Shown: piece by piece, positions 12,004 through 23,206 of the stretch
How the letters are laid out: each line of letters starts with the position of its first letter
Position numbering within the stretch: position 1 is the first letter of the stretch
Assembly (NCBI GenBank): GCA_948146395.1
Contig: OX411546.1
Coordinates: 24,344,449 to 24,408,448 of the forward strand
DNA from: Fragum whitleyi
Lineage: Eukaryota > Mollusca > Bivalvia > Cardiida > Cardiidae
Length of the DNA stretch: 64,000 nucleotides
Direction of reading: 5' to 3'
Notes under the pieces: model-generated
Told to the model about the DNA's origin: nothing
The model's input: the letters and a program-made list of their open reading frames with translations, nothing else
The model's database searches: none
Made by a program: the position numbers and the translations under genes

Positions 12004-12380
12004 AAAGAAAGAAAGAAAAGAAAGAAAGAAGAAAGAAAGGCGGAAAGATTGGAAGGAAGAAAGAAAGGAAGAAAGAAAGAAAACAAGAAAGAAAAAAAGA
12101 AATAACGAAAGAAAGAAGATATAAGCGGTTTGTAAAACGACGGGGTTTTTAAAAATAAGGGAATAGCCAACAAAAAATATGATATTTGATTATCATTGGA
12201 CAATTGTCTGCCAGTGATGACGAAAACCAAAGCGATTTAGAACATAATACTCCTTCGTCGACCATTGTTTTAGTAAAATAGGTAGTTTTGCTAAATTGTG
12301 CACAAAACAAATGAACGGTTCCGGAATTCCGTACAAAAAGGCAGGAAATGAAAAGAAAATAATTACTGCATGATCATGGC
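11810..12380. repeat. Duplicated block, copy 1: (AAAT)n, (GAAA)n, 260-bp tail
   Basis: (AAAT)n spans about 11820-11962 and (GAAA)n about 11964-12110. A unique-looking tail follows (AGATATAAGCGGTTTGTAAA ... GATATTTGATTATCATTGGA ... CAAATGAACGGTT). The same order repeats in the next block. Long hydrophobic reading frames on the minus strand (Phe/Leu/Ser runs) are microsatellite artefacts. Confidence 0.85.
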
Positions 12381-12553
12381 GATCAAAACAATAGATAAAT
12401 AAATGTATAAAAAATAAATAAATAAATGAATAATAAATGAATAAATAAATGAATATATAAAAAATGAATAAATAAGTAGATAAATAAATAAATTAATAAA
12501 TTAATAAATATATCAAGAGAGAAAGAAAGAAAGAAAAATATACAAAAAAAGAC

Positions 12554-12604
<51 letters not shown>

Positions 12605-12702
12605 ACGAAAGAACGAATGAAAGGAAAGAAAGAAAGAAAGAAAGTAAGAAAGAAAGAACGAAAGAACGAATGAAAGGAAAGAAAGAAAGAAAGAAAGAAA
12701 GT

Positions 12703-12786
<84 letters not shown>

Positions 12787-13135
12787 AAAAAAGAAAGAAA
12801 GAAAGATAGAAAGAAAGAAGAAAAAAAAGAAAGAAAGAAAGATAGAAAGAAAAAAAGAAATGAACAAAGAACGGAAGAAAGAAGAGATAAGCGGTAAGTA
12901 CAACGACAGGGATTGAAAATTAAGGAAATATCCAACAAAAATTGATATTTGATTATCATTGGACAACTGTGTGCCAAAATGATGACGAAAAACAAAGCGA
13001 TTTAGAACACAATACTCCTTCGTTGACCTTTTTTTAAATGTGCAGATTTGCTAAATTGTGCACTCAACAAATGAACGGTTTAATGTTTTTTCTGTACGAA
13101 AAGACGGGAAATGAAAGTATTATTGCATGATTATG
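12381..13135. repeat. Duplicated block, copy 2: (AAAT)n, (GAAA)n, 260-bp tail
   Basis: (AAAT)n spans 12393-12515 and (GAAA)n 12520-12886. The tail contains GATATTTGATTATCATTGGA, CAAAGCGATTTAGAACACAA and CAAATGAACGGTTT, matching the tail of copy 1. A 62-bp sub-block, (GAAA)nGAACGAAAGAACGAATGAAA, is itself duplicated near 12601-12680. Confidence 0.85.
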
Positions 13136-13368
13136 TCAACAGTCTTCATCGATTAAAGTTCCGCAATTTAAATGAGTGATAAAACCCAAATTTTGTCTAT
13201 ACAGGCATAGTCAAAAAGGACCTTTGGTCATTTACTTAAACTTGTGGATCTATAAATATCGATGTTTGGCGATCGAAACATTTGGCCAATATAAATAGTG
13301 CTTTCGAATCCGCGTAAGAGGTACAGCTAGATATTCGCTGAAATCCGTCGGTATTATGTGAGCGGTTG

Positions 13369-13420
13369 CGTGACATTTCCAACGATTTCATGCACATGAA
13401 ATTGTTGAAAATGTCATGCA
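13369..13420. repeat. Fold-back repeat family D, copy 1 (short)
   Basis: Palindrome with arms GCGTGACATTTCCAACGATT and AATTGTTGAAAATGTCATGC around a CATGCACATG centre. Longer relatives occur at 15.69 and 30.95 kb. Nothing else was recognised between 13.1 and 13.98 kb apart from A-runs. Confidence 0.7.
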
Positions 13421-13983
13421 TCGGCTAATTGAGCAACTGGACGGCAAGCCACACAGTGTTATTATTTTATTCTAGCTGTTTCCATTTTGCTTCGCACATT
13501 CTGTTTGAATGAAAAAAAAAGTTTTATTTCTCAGTGCCAACACTTATAAGTACGTTGCTAAATGTTTAGCTTCCGCGCAGAGTAGTTTCTAAAGAAACAA
13601 GTCTCGTTTTGGAAAGTCATACTTTTTGCTTCGAGACATTAATTTATAATAGATATAACATAAAAAAAAATATATACAATGGCAAACTGTGTGGTTAAAT
13701 CAATCATTTTTCGGAATCCCATGTTTGAATATCAAAAAAAAAAAAAAAAAAAATGAATTATGAATTATGAAAAATATGCGGTGACATTTAAGTTCAACCC
13801 ATTACAAAATAATGAAATTAAAAACAATTTGGTCCAATTTCAAAGTCGTTGCAGACGATAACTTCTAATTCATGGAATTTTAGAAAACGTGTTTCGTGAA
13901 AGAAAACATCGGAAACAATGCAAAAATGAAGACTTTACTTTAAACATGGGTATAAAAGAGGGTGATTTTGTCGAAGATTGTAT

Positions 13984-14392
13984 TACAGTTAAGAACATTG
14001 TGAAATTGATAAGTCGAATGATTTTCAAATGATTGAGGAATAAAATTGAATGAGTGGGAGGGGCCTGTTTTGAATGATTTATCATGGGAGTTAAAAATCA
14101 ATGATTCTTACCCGCTCTCCTTTCAAAAGATTCTACACACTGTTCTGATTTGTGTCTTCACAGACAAATCAAGTGCTAAAAAATCAACATCAGCAAATAT
14201 AAATTATACAATTATGTGATCGGTTTACTATAAAAGTTGATCGTTTGGAACGATTTCGAAGCGTTTTGAACAATTTCGAGTCGTTTTTGAGTGACTTGAG
14301 TGAGTGTTAGGAATGAATGATTGAAGCGAGTGATTTTGAATGTTTCCTTGAGCGTGATTGTCAATTTCACTATGTGATTACATGTAACTGTA
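13984..14392 (-). mobile_element. MITE family A, copy 3
   Basis: Starts TACAGTTAAGAACATTGTGA and ends TGTCAATTTCACTATGTGAT...AACTGTA. The internal palindrome is decayed near 14085-14115. It lies only 12 bp from the oppositely oriented copy 4. Confidence 0.8.
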
Positions 14393-14404
14393 ACGAGCAA
14401 TTCT

Positions 14405-14831
14405 TACAGTTAAAACGTCGTGAAATTGATACTCGTTCCGATCAAAATTATTCTTAAACATTCACTCAGCGCTCTATTCATTCATTCCAAACCGATCAAA
14501 ACGCTCCAAAACCATTAGAAAACATTTAGAAATCGTTCAAGACGACCAATATTTAATTCAAATCGATAAAATTTTTCGACGGTTTTAATGGCAGGTATGG
14601 ATTTCAAAGTGACTGATTGGTCCACGAAGATGCAAAAACAGAAAAATACGTATATTTCATTAAAGGAAGGTAATACATTTCGCTAATTTTGTTCCTCTTG
14701 AACAAAATTAGCGACATTTGATTACCTCCCGTTAATTTCACTCAAAACTCGCCCCAAACATTCATTCATTTTCATTTCAAACTCACTCCAAAATAATTCA
14801 ACTTGTCAATTTCACGATGTTGTTTACTGTA
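14405..14831 (+). mobile_element. MITE family A, copy 4
   Basis: Starts TACAGTTAAAACGTCGTGAA and ends TTGTCAATTTCACGATGTTG...TACTGTA. Internal palindrome at 14665-14730 (GGAAGGTAATACATTTCGCT / AGCGACATTTGATTACCTCC). Confidence 0.85.
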
Positions 14832-15449
14832 TTTTCTCATGACCCTTTCAATGCTTATTTCCTCTTGAAAGCGATGCTAATCTAGTTTTCACATCCTTGT
14901 TTTTACGTGTTGTTTCCGTTTCTATACTACCAACGGTTTGATCGAAATATTGTATCACTATACTAATTTTATTACATATTCTTCAAGCAGTTGGCTTCAT
15001 ACTTTTGCTCGATTAGCTGATAGAAGCCTGTGTATAAAGACCGGGCTATTTTTCTTATCAAATCAGTGTTAACTTGCGATCTCGACTACTGCACTCTGTC
15101 GCTAAGACTTTGGCCGAAGTACCTCAGACAGTTCGTCTGACTGTCAGTTCAAAATTCTTTTAACATTACTGAAACTTGCTGCACTGATCGAATCTGCTTA
15201 AACGAACCTGGGATTGTTTGTTCATGCATTTTTCCTCCATGACCTGATATATTTATATGTATGCGTTACAATAAATAAGCAATTTCTTATGCACACAAAA
15301 CGCGAGCAAAAGGGAAGGGGGGGGGGGGCACATCCCCGGGGGGTGGGGGATGGTGGGGATATAGTCCACAAGCGAGACTGGTGCCACTTACGTTCCGAAT
15401 CAGATAAAACTAAGTTAGCTTTATGGTTTGGTTCGTTTCGAATCATGGA

Positions 15450-15536
15450 TCGAGCCGCTGTCATAGCGCAGTTGGTAACGCGTCAATCTAGAGGTCCCGG
15501 GTTCGATTCCCGGCGGCATTCATCTCTTTCTAGTTA
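15450..15536 (+). repeat. SINE tRNA-like head with anticodon-arm deletion
   Basis: Head GCCGCTGTCATAGCGCAGTT followed by TCAATCTAGAGGTCCCGGGT and TTCGATTCCCGGCGGC. Part of the anticodon arm is missing, and the SINE body is absent. The same deletion and about 70 bp of the same upstream flank recur at 16.1-16.3 kb, so the two are duplicates and not independent insertions. Confidence 0.75.
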
Positions 15537-15689
15537 TATTATTCGAACGTAAACAGATGCTAACGACACCATCACTGCATCTTTTATCAAAGCTATATTT
15601 TAGCATGTTAACTTTTTATGGCAGTTACCGGACAGCCACTGGAAAAAGTAAGATTTTTTTAAATGAATAAACATTCTCAAGACATATGG

Positions 15690-15932
15690 AAAGTGCGCCA
15701 GGCAAAGACTTTAGCCAGTCTGACCAAAGTCTTCACTATGCCTTTTGTATGAAGATGGGGCCTCAAGGTGTCATTAGACAGTCAGATAATCCTCTTAATG
15801 CTCTATGTGTCTGTCTAGGCTGCTCAATGTTTCTACTTCACGCACATGTCAAATTGTTAGAAATGTCATGCACAGGCTCAAATGTGATTGGAGCTTCTTC
15901 GTGACAGTTCAAGACAATTTCACATGTGCGTG
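15690..15932. repeat. Fold-back repeat family D, copy 2
   Basis: Right-hand arms CACGCACATGTCAAATTGTT and ACAATTTCACATGTGCGTGA pair with each other. The left part carries GCCAGGCAAAGACTTTAGCC. The 72-codon open frame here is embedded in the repeat and is not called. Confidence 0.6.
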
Positions 15933-16206
15933 AAATAGACACAATCACACAATCATTATGCAACCTGATAAACCACACGATGCAACAAGAATACACTACG
16001 AATTTTTCATGACTGTTTGGAGACGGAATAAGACTTTATGTATCTGTAAAGGGTAAGGTAAAAACTCTGGACAAACTGTCGTTGCACAGGCTGATCAGAA
16101 GCTTTGCTCTACGCGCGTGTTATTTTTTGCACAGTGCCACTTACGTTCAGAATCTTTTAAAACTAATTATTTAGAAAGCTTAACGATTTGGTACGTTTCG
16201 AATCAC

Positions 16207-16466
16207 GGATCGAGCCGCTGTCAAAGCGCAGTTGGTAACGCGTCAATCTAGATGTCCCGGGTTCGATTCCCGGCGCCATTCATCTCTTACGTTTATTTGT
16301 CTCCTTTAAATGGGTTGAGTTTCGTAAACCTATGTGGATGCCAGGAAATGGTGTAATGGTTGTACTGGTATGAGATATAATCGGAATCCATTGTTAGGTG
16401 CTTCAGCCGCTACGATATAATTGAAAGATTGTTGAAAGCAGCGTACAACTCCATTCAAACAAACTA
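16207..16466 (+). mobile_element. tRNA-derived SINE with anticodon-arm deletion
   Basis: tRNA-like head from 16213 with the same deletion as the 15.45-kb copy, here followed by the full family body (TTTGTCTCCTTTAAATGGGT, TTGTTAGGTGCTTCAGCCGC) and the 3' end GCAGCGTACAACTCC with a CAAA tail. Confidence 0.82.
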
Positions 16467-16606
16467 TTCGAATCAAGATTCATTGTTGAGTTACAAAAGA
16501 AAGCTTGTCAAAAGGAAGTAACAGTGATTTTCTATATCGAGATGAAAATAGTTAGCTCCCCTACGTGTTGAAAATTGTCGCAAAACTCTTAACAAGCGAC
16601 TTGGGG

Positions 16607-17766
16607 AAAACTCCTTAGTATCATATCATCAAAAGCTTGGTAAGCAATTGTTCCGGTATGTTTTCAGAATCTATTTGAATCTACCATCTCATGTTAATAC
16701 GCCGAGAACTGGATTCAAGATAATATTGGACAATCATTTTTAAGTGAAATTTATTTGAAATTAGAGAAATAATTTGTCTGAGTTGCCTTCTAAATTAGAG
16801 ATGCGCTAACTTATTAAGTGTCTAGAACTAAACAGAAACTGGCTGCGTGCCTTTTTATTGGAAGTTTTAATTCATGATATCGTATTTCTCGTTGATGTCT
16901 CCTCAGTACATGTCATTGTTTCTGACAAGTAGGTCATACGGACAAAAGAAAAAAAAGGGGGGGGGGGTTGTTTTTTTGTGATGACTCTGGCAATACTTGC
17001 TCATTTAAAAAAAAAGTGTTTTGTAGCAAGTCTTAGATTGTGTGTGGCAATTTCCATCCTTCTTCCTGAATTTCCCAGGTAGTTGAATGCTATTTGATAG
17101 GATCAAACGCGTTGTATAAGACAGAATTTTTTTCTTCAAAGATAATCATTAATGACGTTTCATCGCAAAAGAAATCATCAACATTTCGTTACTATGGTAA
17201 CCTTGATCTGATATTAGTTAAAGTACAAAATAAAGACACAATTAAAACAAAGGAGCTGTTGTCTTTCTAATCAGGTACAGTTAAAAACATCGTGAAATTG
17301 ACATTCGCCTCAATCAAAACCATTCAAAATCGCTCACTCAGCGCTCCATTCATTCTCTCGAAACACTCACTCAAACCATTCAAAAACGCTCAAAACCAAT
17401 GTAAAATATAGAATAAACAACGTCATTCAAAATGAATTTGCATGGAGAAAAATCGCGATTTCACTAACATAATTTAAATTGTAAGCGTCTAATAGGTTCT
17501 TGAAGACATAGGAAGCCATCTGTAGAACTTATATGCATATTTTATTAAAGGGAGGTAATCAATATCACCAATTTTGTTCATCCTTAACAAAATTGGCGAT
17601 ACTGATTACCTCCCATTAAGTTCACTCAAACTCTCTTTACGCACTCATTCAAATTCATTCCTAAACCATTTCAAGATCATTCACTTTGTCAATTTCACGA
17701 TGTTGTTAACTGCATTTGCCGCTCTATTCGAAGATGAAAATGAATTTGTCAGGTAATAATAACTTA
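16607..17766. repeat. Segmental duplication, copy 1
   Basis: Starts AAACTCCTTAGTATCATATC and ends near AATTTGTCAGGTAATAATAA. It is about 95% identical by eye to 18144-19640. It contains one uninterrupted family A MITE, a G-run near 16958 and TCAACATTTCGTTACTATGG. No gene is seen. Confidence 0.9.
17275..17713 (+). mobile_element. MITE family A, copy 5
   Basis: Starts TACAGTTAAAAACATCGTGA and ends TGTCAATTTCACGATGTTGT...TAACTG. The internal palindrome is at 17549-17615. It lies within segmental-duplication copy 1, and the matching MITE in copy 2 is composite. Confidence 0.87.
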
Positions 17767-17892
17767 AAACCAAAGGGGTCATTTTGGGAGAAATTCAAAG
17801 GTGATAACTCCAAGACACTCGCTGATTTCGGTACCGTATTCCGAATGGCTCCTTGAAAAAATTAAGTATGGCGACCCCATTTTTTCTTTTTA

Positions 17893-18143
17893 GCTCATCT
17901 GAGCACGAAGTGCTCATGTGAGCTATTGTGATCACCTTTCGTCCGGCGTCCGTCCGTCGGTCGTCGTCCGGCGTCCGCCAACAATTTCTTTAAACGACAT
18001 CTCCTCCTAAACTACTGGGCCAATTAACACCAAATTTTACAGAAATGTTCCTTAGGTGGTCCCCTTCCAAAATGGCTAAAAGAATTGAAAACCACGAAAA
18101 ATCCTGGTTGCTATGGCAACCAAAGGTGAAATTTTAAGAAAAT
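17893..18143 (+). mobile_element. Head of an AGCTCA-type element, truncated
   Basis: Begins TTTTTAGCTCATCTGAGCAC with the local palindrome GAGCACGAAGTGCTC, then GTCCG-rich sequence. It stops abruptly at 18143, where segmental-duplication copy 2 begins. It shares its end with the complete element at 38.67 kb. Such ends recur in bivalve genomes, as I recall, but the transposon class is unresolved. Confidence 0.65.
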
Positions 18144-19640
18144 CTTAAACTCCTTAGTATCATATCATCAAAAGCTTGGTAAGCAATTGTTCCGGTATGT
18201 TTTCAGAATCTATTTGAATCTACCATCTCATGTTAATACGCCGAGAACTGGATTCAAGATAATATTGGACAATCATTTTTAAGTGAAATTTATTTGAAAT
18301 TAGAGAAATAATTTGTCTGAGTTGCCTTCTAAATTAGAGATGCGCTAACTTATTAAGTGTCTAGAACTAAACAGAAACTGGCTGCGTGCCTTTTTATTGG
18401 AAGTTTTAATTCATGATATCGTATTTCTCGTTGATGTCTCCTCAATACATGTCATTGTTTCTGACAAGTAGGTCATACGGACAAAAGAAAAAAAAGGGGG
18501 GGGGGTTTGTGATGACTCTGGGATAACTTACTCACTTTAAAAAAAATGTTTTGTAGCAAGTCTTAGATTGTGTGTGACAATTTCCATCCTTCTTTCTGAA
18601 TTTCCCAGTTAGTTGAATGCTGTTTGATTAGATCAAACGCGTTGTATAAGAAAGTTTTTTCTTCAAAGAAAATCATTAATGACGTTTCATCGTAAAAGAA
18701 ATCATCAACATTTCGTTACTATGGTTACCTTGATCTGATATTTGTTAAAGTACAAAATAAACACACAATTGAAACAAAGGAGCTGTTGTCTCTTTAATCA
18801 GGTACAGTTTAATACATCGTGAAATTTACATTCGCCTCAATCAAAACCTTTCAAAATCGCTCACTCAGCGCTTCATTAATTCTCTCGAAACACTCACTCA
18901 AACCATTCAAAAACGCTCAAAATCATTGAAAAACATAGAATAAACAACATCATTCAAAATCAATTTGGATGTAGAAAAATCGCTATTTCACTTACATAAT
19001 TCAAATTGTAGGCGTCTTATAGGTTCTTGAAGAAATAGGAAGCTATCTATAGAACTTGAATGCATATTTCATAAAAGTGAGGTAATAAATATCGCTAATG
19101 TAGCACCAATTTATGTATCATTGGTTTTTACACGTTTATTTGAGTTTAACTCCACTTTAAACGATCTTTCAATGGATTCCTTGCATTTCTCACAGTACTG
19201 CAGTAACAATATCGTAAAATTGACATTCAACTCGATCAAAATCATTCCAAATCTTTCTCCCAGCGCTACATTCATTCTTTCCAAACACTTAGTCAAATCA
19301 GTCAAAAGCGCTCTAAACTTACTGAAAACACAACAACAACCCGATTCAAAATAATCTAGCTTGAAAAAGAAATGTGATTACACTGACATAATTAAAATTG
19401 TAAGCGTCTAATATATTTTGAAAGGGAGGTAATCAATATCGCCAATTTTGTTAATCCTGAACAAAATTTCGATATTGAATTACTTCCCATTAAGTTCACT
19501 CAAACTCGCTCCACGCACTCATTCAAATTTATACCTAATTTATTCCAAAAATCTTTCACTTTGTCAATTTCACGATGTTGTTACCTGATTTTGCCGTTCT
19601 ATTCGAAGAGGAAAATGAATTTGTCCGGTAATAATAACTT
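18144..19640. repeat. Segmental duplication, copy 2
   Basis: Direct repeat of 16607-17766, offset 1,537 bp at its start. It is longer than copy 1 because its MITE carries an extra segment of about 340 bp (spacer plus a second MITE left part). The shared right edge is AATTTGTCCGGTAATAATAA. Confidence 0.9.
18803..19585 (+). mobile_element. Composite MITE A (left part, spacer, full MITE), copy 6
   Basis: From 18803 (TACAGTTTAATACATCGTGA) the MITE runs to GAGGTAATAAATATCGC at about 19095. A roughly 110-bp spacer follows (GCTAATGTAGCACCAATTTA ... TTGCATTTCTCACAGTACTG), then a second MITE from the degenerate TIR AACAATATCGTAAAATTGAC to CAATTTCACGATGTTGTTAC. The same three-part structure occurs inverted at 23.2-24.0 kb. 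Confidence 0.82.
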
Positions 19641-20828
19641 TTATTTCCCACCTAAACAATTTAGACCAATGACATCGCTTATTTTGCATCACGTGAGAGT
19701 GAAATATCTAGATCTATATTGTACAACCAGAACGAGGCTACTGTGCAATACGGATTTTATTCCAAAACGAAACAACCTATATTGTACGATGAAAGCGAGG
19801 CAAGCTTTATTGTACGATGAAAGCGAGGCTGCAGTCTCGAATAAAGATATCACCATTTTTCGCAGCCTTTTCAATGTATCAAACCCTCTGTTCGGAGGTA
19901 TTTAAATAAGTTTGAACTTGAGAATATTCTTGAATACTTCATTTTTTACATTGTTTATAATTTGTTCACATGAAAATGTATATTTCAAGCGACGACGGGT
20001 AGTCAACTTGTGTTATGTTAATTACATATTATAATCAGTAATCACTTATCGACTTGACACATGAAATAAACATTTCACGTGGAATTCTATTTTTAGAACA
20101 AATGTTTGTTTCAATTTCAACATGTTCATAGTGACTTGCATTTGACGCATTTTGGATCTATTCCCTTTGTCTCTCTTAAATGTCGCGAATCATTAATCGT
20201 GGAACTTTCAGTGTATGGTGTGAAACAAAGATGTCATTTAACATGATCGAGTACAATACTGAATTCATTGGATTCGTACCCTGCAGAACCAGTCTATATT
20301 TTGACGAGGCGATAGATTGGAATAGAGAGATCGCTACCCTTTCTCGTAAGCTAGATATAACATATCACACCCTTTCTCCGTAGGAACTTTGAGTCTAAGA
20401 TGAAGCCGTTGGTATCTTCTTGCATATACTACTACACTTTGATTTCAGCTAGCTTCTTGCAGAATAACAAATACAATCAATGGAAAATGGGTTCTCTAAA
20501 CACAAATTGTGGTTCACAATTTATTTTGAAAATTTTAAAGGGAAAGGGTATATAAACCTCAAACAGGGGGTTTAATCGGTCTATATTCACAGCCTGGTCT
20601 TTGCTTAATCCCCGCACCATACCATGGATATTACTGATTCAGCATAATAAACTTCGAGAAGAATGCTGCAACAACAAACTCTAAAATTCAGAACATCCCC
20701 CGGCCATTTCCATAAACTGTACATCCGAGGCCGATCATTAGATTGGCCAAGTGGTGTTCCGAAACCAAACTCTAGTGTAATGTCCACCATCGGACAGGCT
20801 ATCATAAAACTATGTCGTATAGGAAGCT
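19641..20828. other. Gene-free stretch
   Basis: A short direct repeat TTGTACGATGAAAGCGAGGC lies near 19782 and 19810. An open frame at 20180-20383 ends near a GTAAGC donor-like site but has no acceptor, so no exon is called. Confidence 0.4.
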
Positions 20829-20957
20829 TGAGCCTCGAAAAGGCTGTCGTGGCAGAACTAGTGATAAGGATTTAAAGAATCCGTGGTCAGGTGCTCCAGC
20901 CGCCGCAATATGACCGCTTTTTGTTTAAACAAACAAACAAACAAACAAACAAACACA
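20829..20957 (+). mobile_element. SINE, 3' fragment
   Basis: Contains GGTCAGGTGCTCCAGCCGCC and GCAATATGACC, then a (CAAA)n tail at 20928-20955. Head and most of the body are missing, consistent with 5' truncation. Confidence 0.7.
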
Positions 20958-21228
20958 CTAATATTACAAGTGTCATCACTTCGAATGCCAAACAACTATC
21001 AGTCGCTAATCAGCCGACTTGTTTGGGTGATTATCGCTTAGGTATTCTCTCTCAATTTACAATTAACACACGATTTTCCAACGTAAGCTATTTCCTTTAA
21101 TGAAAATCAATATTTCTGACATGTGCAACATTAACTCTTATCCTTCTGAATTCCGGTTCAAACAGAATGTTAATTGGATATTTCAACCGGTCTGGCTTAA
21201 ATTTCACCAACCATGACTAATGAGAAAG

Positions 21229-21300
21229 CAGACAGAAAAGGCTAAGATCAGACTTCGCGTCTGCGCAGTTTGATCTGAGCTTTTTCTCTTTGACAAAGAG
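21229..21300. repeat. Fold-back repeat with GATCAG/CTGATC arms
   Basis: AGAAAAGGCTAAGATCAGAC pairs imperfectly with GTTTGATCTGAGCTTTTTCT around TCGCGTCTGCGCA. It resembles the core of the 24.6-kb fold-back (AGTCTGCGCA). Confidence 0.6.
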
Positions 21301-21954
21301 TAATATGACATTTTTGCGTGACCGCCATGAAAAGGTTAATTACCACTAGTTAATTACAACCAGTTCAAATGTCCCCAATACCTGAATCGAAACCTCGTGT
21401 CACGATGCAGTTATTTTTAGATTCCATCCAGAATCGGCCATGTTGCAAAAACCTTTAAAGGTTCATGTAAAGTGTTTTAGACCCAATTTCAAGTGCGCTT
21501 CATTAGCCAAGAGAACGCAGTATGTCCAGGTATATTGTATATCAAAATGAAGCTAATTATTAGCACAAGTAGTTGAGCAACATAAGACCGCCATAGTTAT
21601 AGCGGTAAAGCCAATACCTTGTGGAAAAGGGTCATTTTGTAGAGAACAAGCAACTGCATGACGGGTGGATAAAATTGGCTCATATTTTAACAAAGTACAG
21701 TCTAAGTTACTACCCAGGTACTATTTACAATCTAAGATAAACTTGGTCATGCTGCTTTTTCTTGGCAAATGAAGTGCCTTTAAAATTTGGTCTCAAACAC
21801 TTTACATGAACCTTATTTTTTTTATTTGTTGCTGGTTTGTAGTTTAAGTAAAAGACACAACCCTCTCCGCCACAACCACACATTTCTCCTAAGGTAGCTT
21901 AAAATCGTTCAGACAAATCGCAACGAATTGTAAACCTTTGTTTCGCAACGCTGT

Positions 21955-22189
21955 ATCAGTTGATAACATCATGGAATTTACATCTATTAAAAGCCTTCAA
22001 AAATAGAACTTGTATGCATATTTTATTAAAGGGAGGTTATAAACATCGCTATTTTTTGTTCATCCTGAACAAAATTTGCAATTTTGGATTACCTCCCATT
22101 TAAATCCCTCAAAACTCGGTCCACACACTCATTCAATTTCATTCCAAAATCATTCATCTCATAAATTTCACGATTATGATAACTGTACT
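21955..22189 (+). mobile_element. MITE family A, copy 7, internally deleted
   Basis: A short left end (CAGTTGATAACATCATGGAA) is joined to the right half: palindrome at 22030-22098 and right TIR AAATTTCACGATTATGATAA. About 200 bp is lost. Confidence 0.75.
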
Positions 22190-23206
22190 TATCAAAAACT
22201 GAAACCAACTTGTAATCGGTCACTGCGTGCTTCTCTCTTTTTGACACATTAAAAAGAAAAGAAATTGAATCGAACATTGCTTCCTGCAAAGACAAATCAA
22301 TCTCCGAGGATTTTAGTAAAAAAATTATTTAAAAAGGACTGATTGAACGAATGTAGCAGACACAAGAAGACATAAACCCTACTTTAAAAAAGTAAAAAAA
22401 ATGGAAAAATGTAGGGAAATTTCGAAATTTCAGTCGACTAAATACCGTTTGTTGTTCAAAAATAACCATCCTTTCCAAGCCTTAATGGTAGCTTAATAGA
22501 TATAAGTAATAAAACCGTTATATAAGACGGTCATTTACGTAATTGAGGTGAATTCGTTGAATTAGCCTACCCAACAATGTTAATTTTGGAATTGGGGGTA
22601 CCCATGTTTTCATGCAAGTTAAATTGGTTTCCTGGGAGATTTTTTTTTAATAATTTAGGTTTTGCTTACCACCAAGTGAACGGGCTAGGGCTATTAGAAC
22701 TCAACAAACACTTGCATCATTAACATTTTTAGCAATACTTTTTGTGCTTTATTTGAGTGACCGATTTGAAGTTTTGGTTTCAGTGTAGTATAGACTTAGA
22801 TAAGGATGCACGACCGTGCGTGCTGATATTAATCTATACTGTAGACAAACGCTTGTAAATGCCGTGGACCGCAAGGAAAAGGTTTTAATTTGAAAAAAAA
22901 AAGTTTTGATTACCGATCGAAGATGTAAAATGAAAGAATTGTCAACCTTTTTTTTGCAGAAAAAAGAGACAAAAACAGACTATTGTTCGCATTTCGATTT
23001 ATATTAAGTTATATTTACTTTTTCGACCCGACAGTACGTGGCTTACCAATCACCAAGTTTTTCTATAAAATGATCGTTGTCAAAAGTTTCGTAAGAAATT
23101 GCGGCAACTTTTTTTTGTACGATTGTGTTTCTTATTTGTCTGCAAAAAAATCAAACGGATCAAATTGATCAAAGCATTCTAAAAGTTTCGTTGTTTGTTT
23201 ACTTCT
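22190..23206. other. Gene-free stretch
   Basis: AT-rich sequence without recognised repeats or coding signal. Confidence 0.45.

Noticed and set aside
12493..12995. 157- and 160-codon minus-strand hydrophobic ORFs
   Set aside because: Pure (GAAA)n translations, mirrored by a Lys/Glu/Arg frame on the other strand.
20180..20383. 67-codon ORF as an exon ending at a GTAAGC donor
   Set aside because: No acceptor or convincing start; composition inconclusive.
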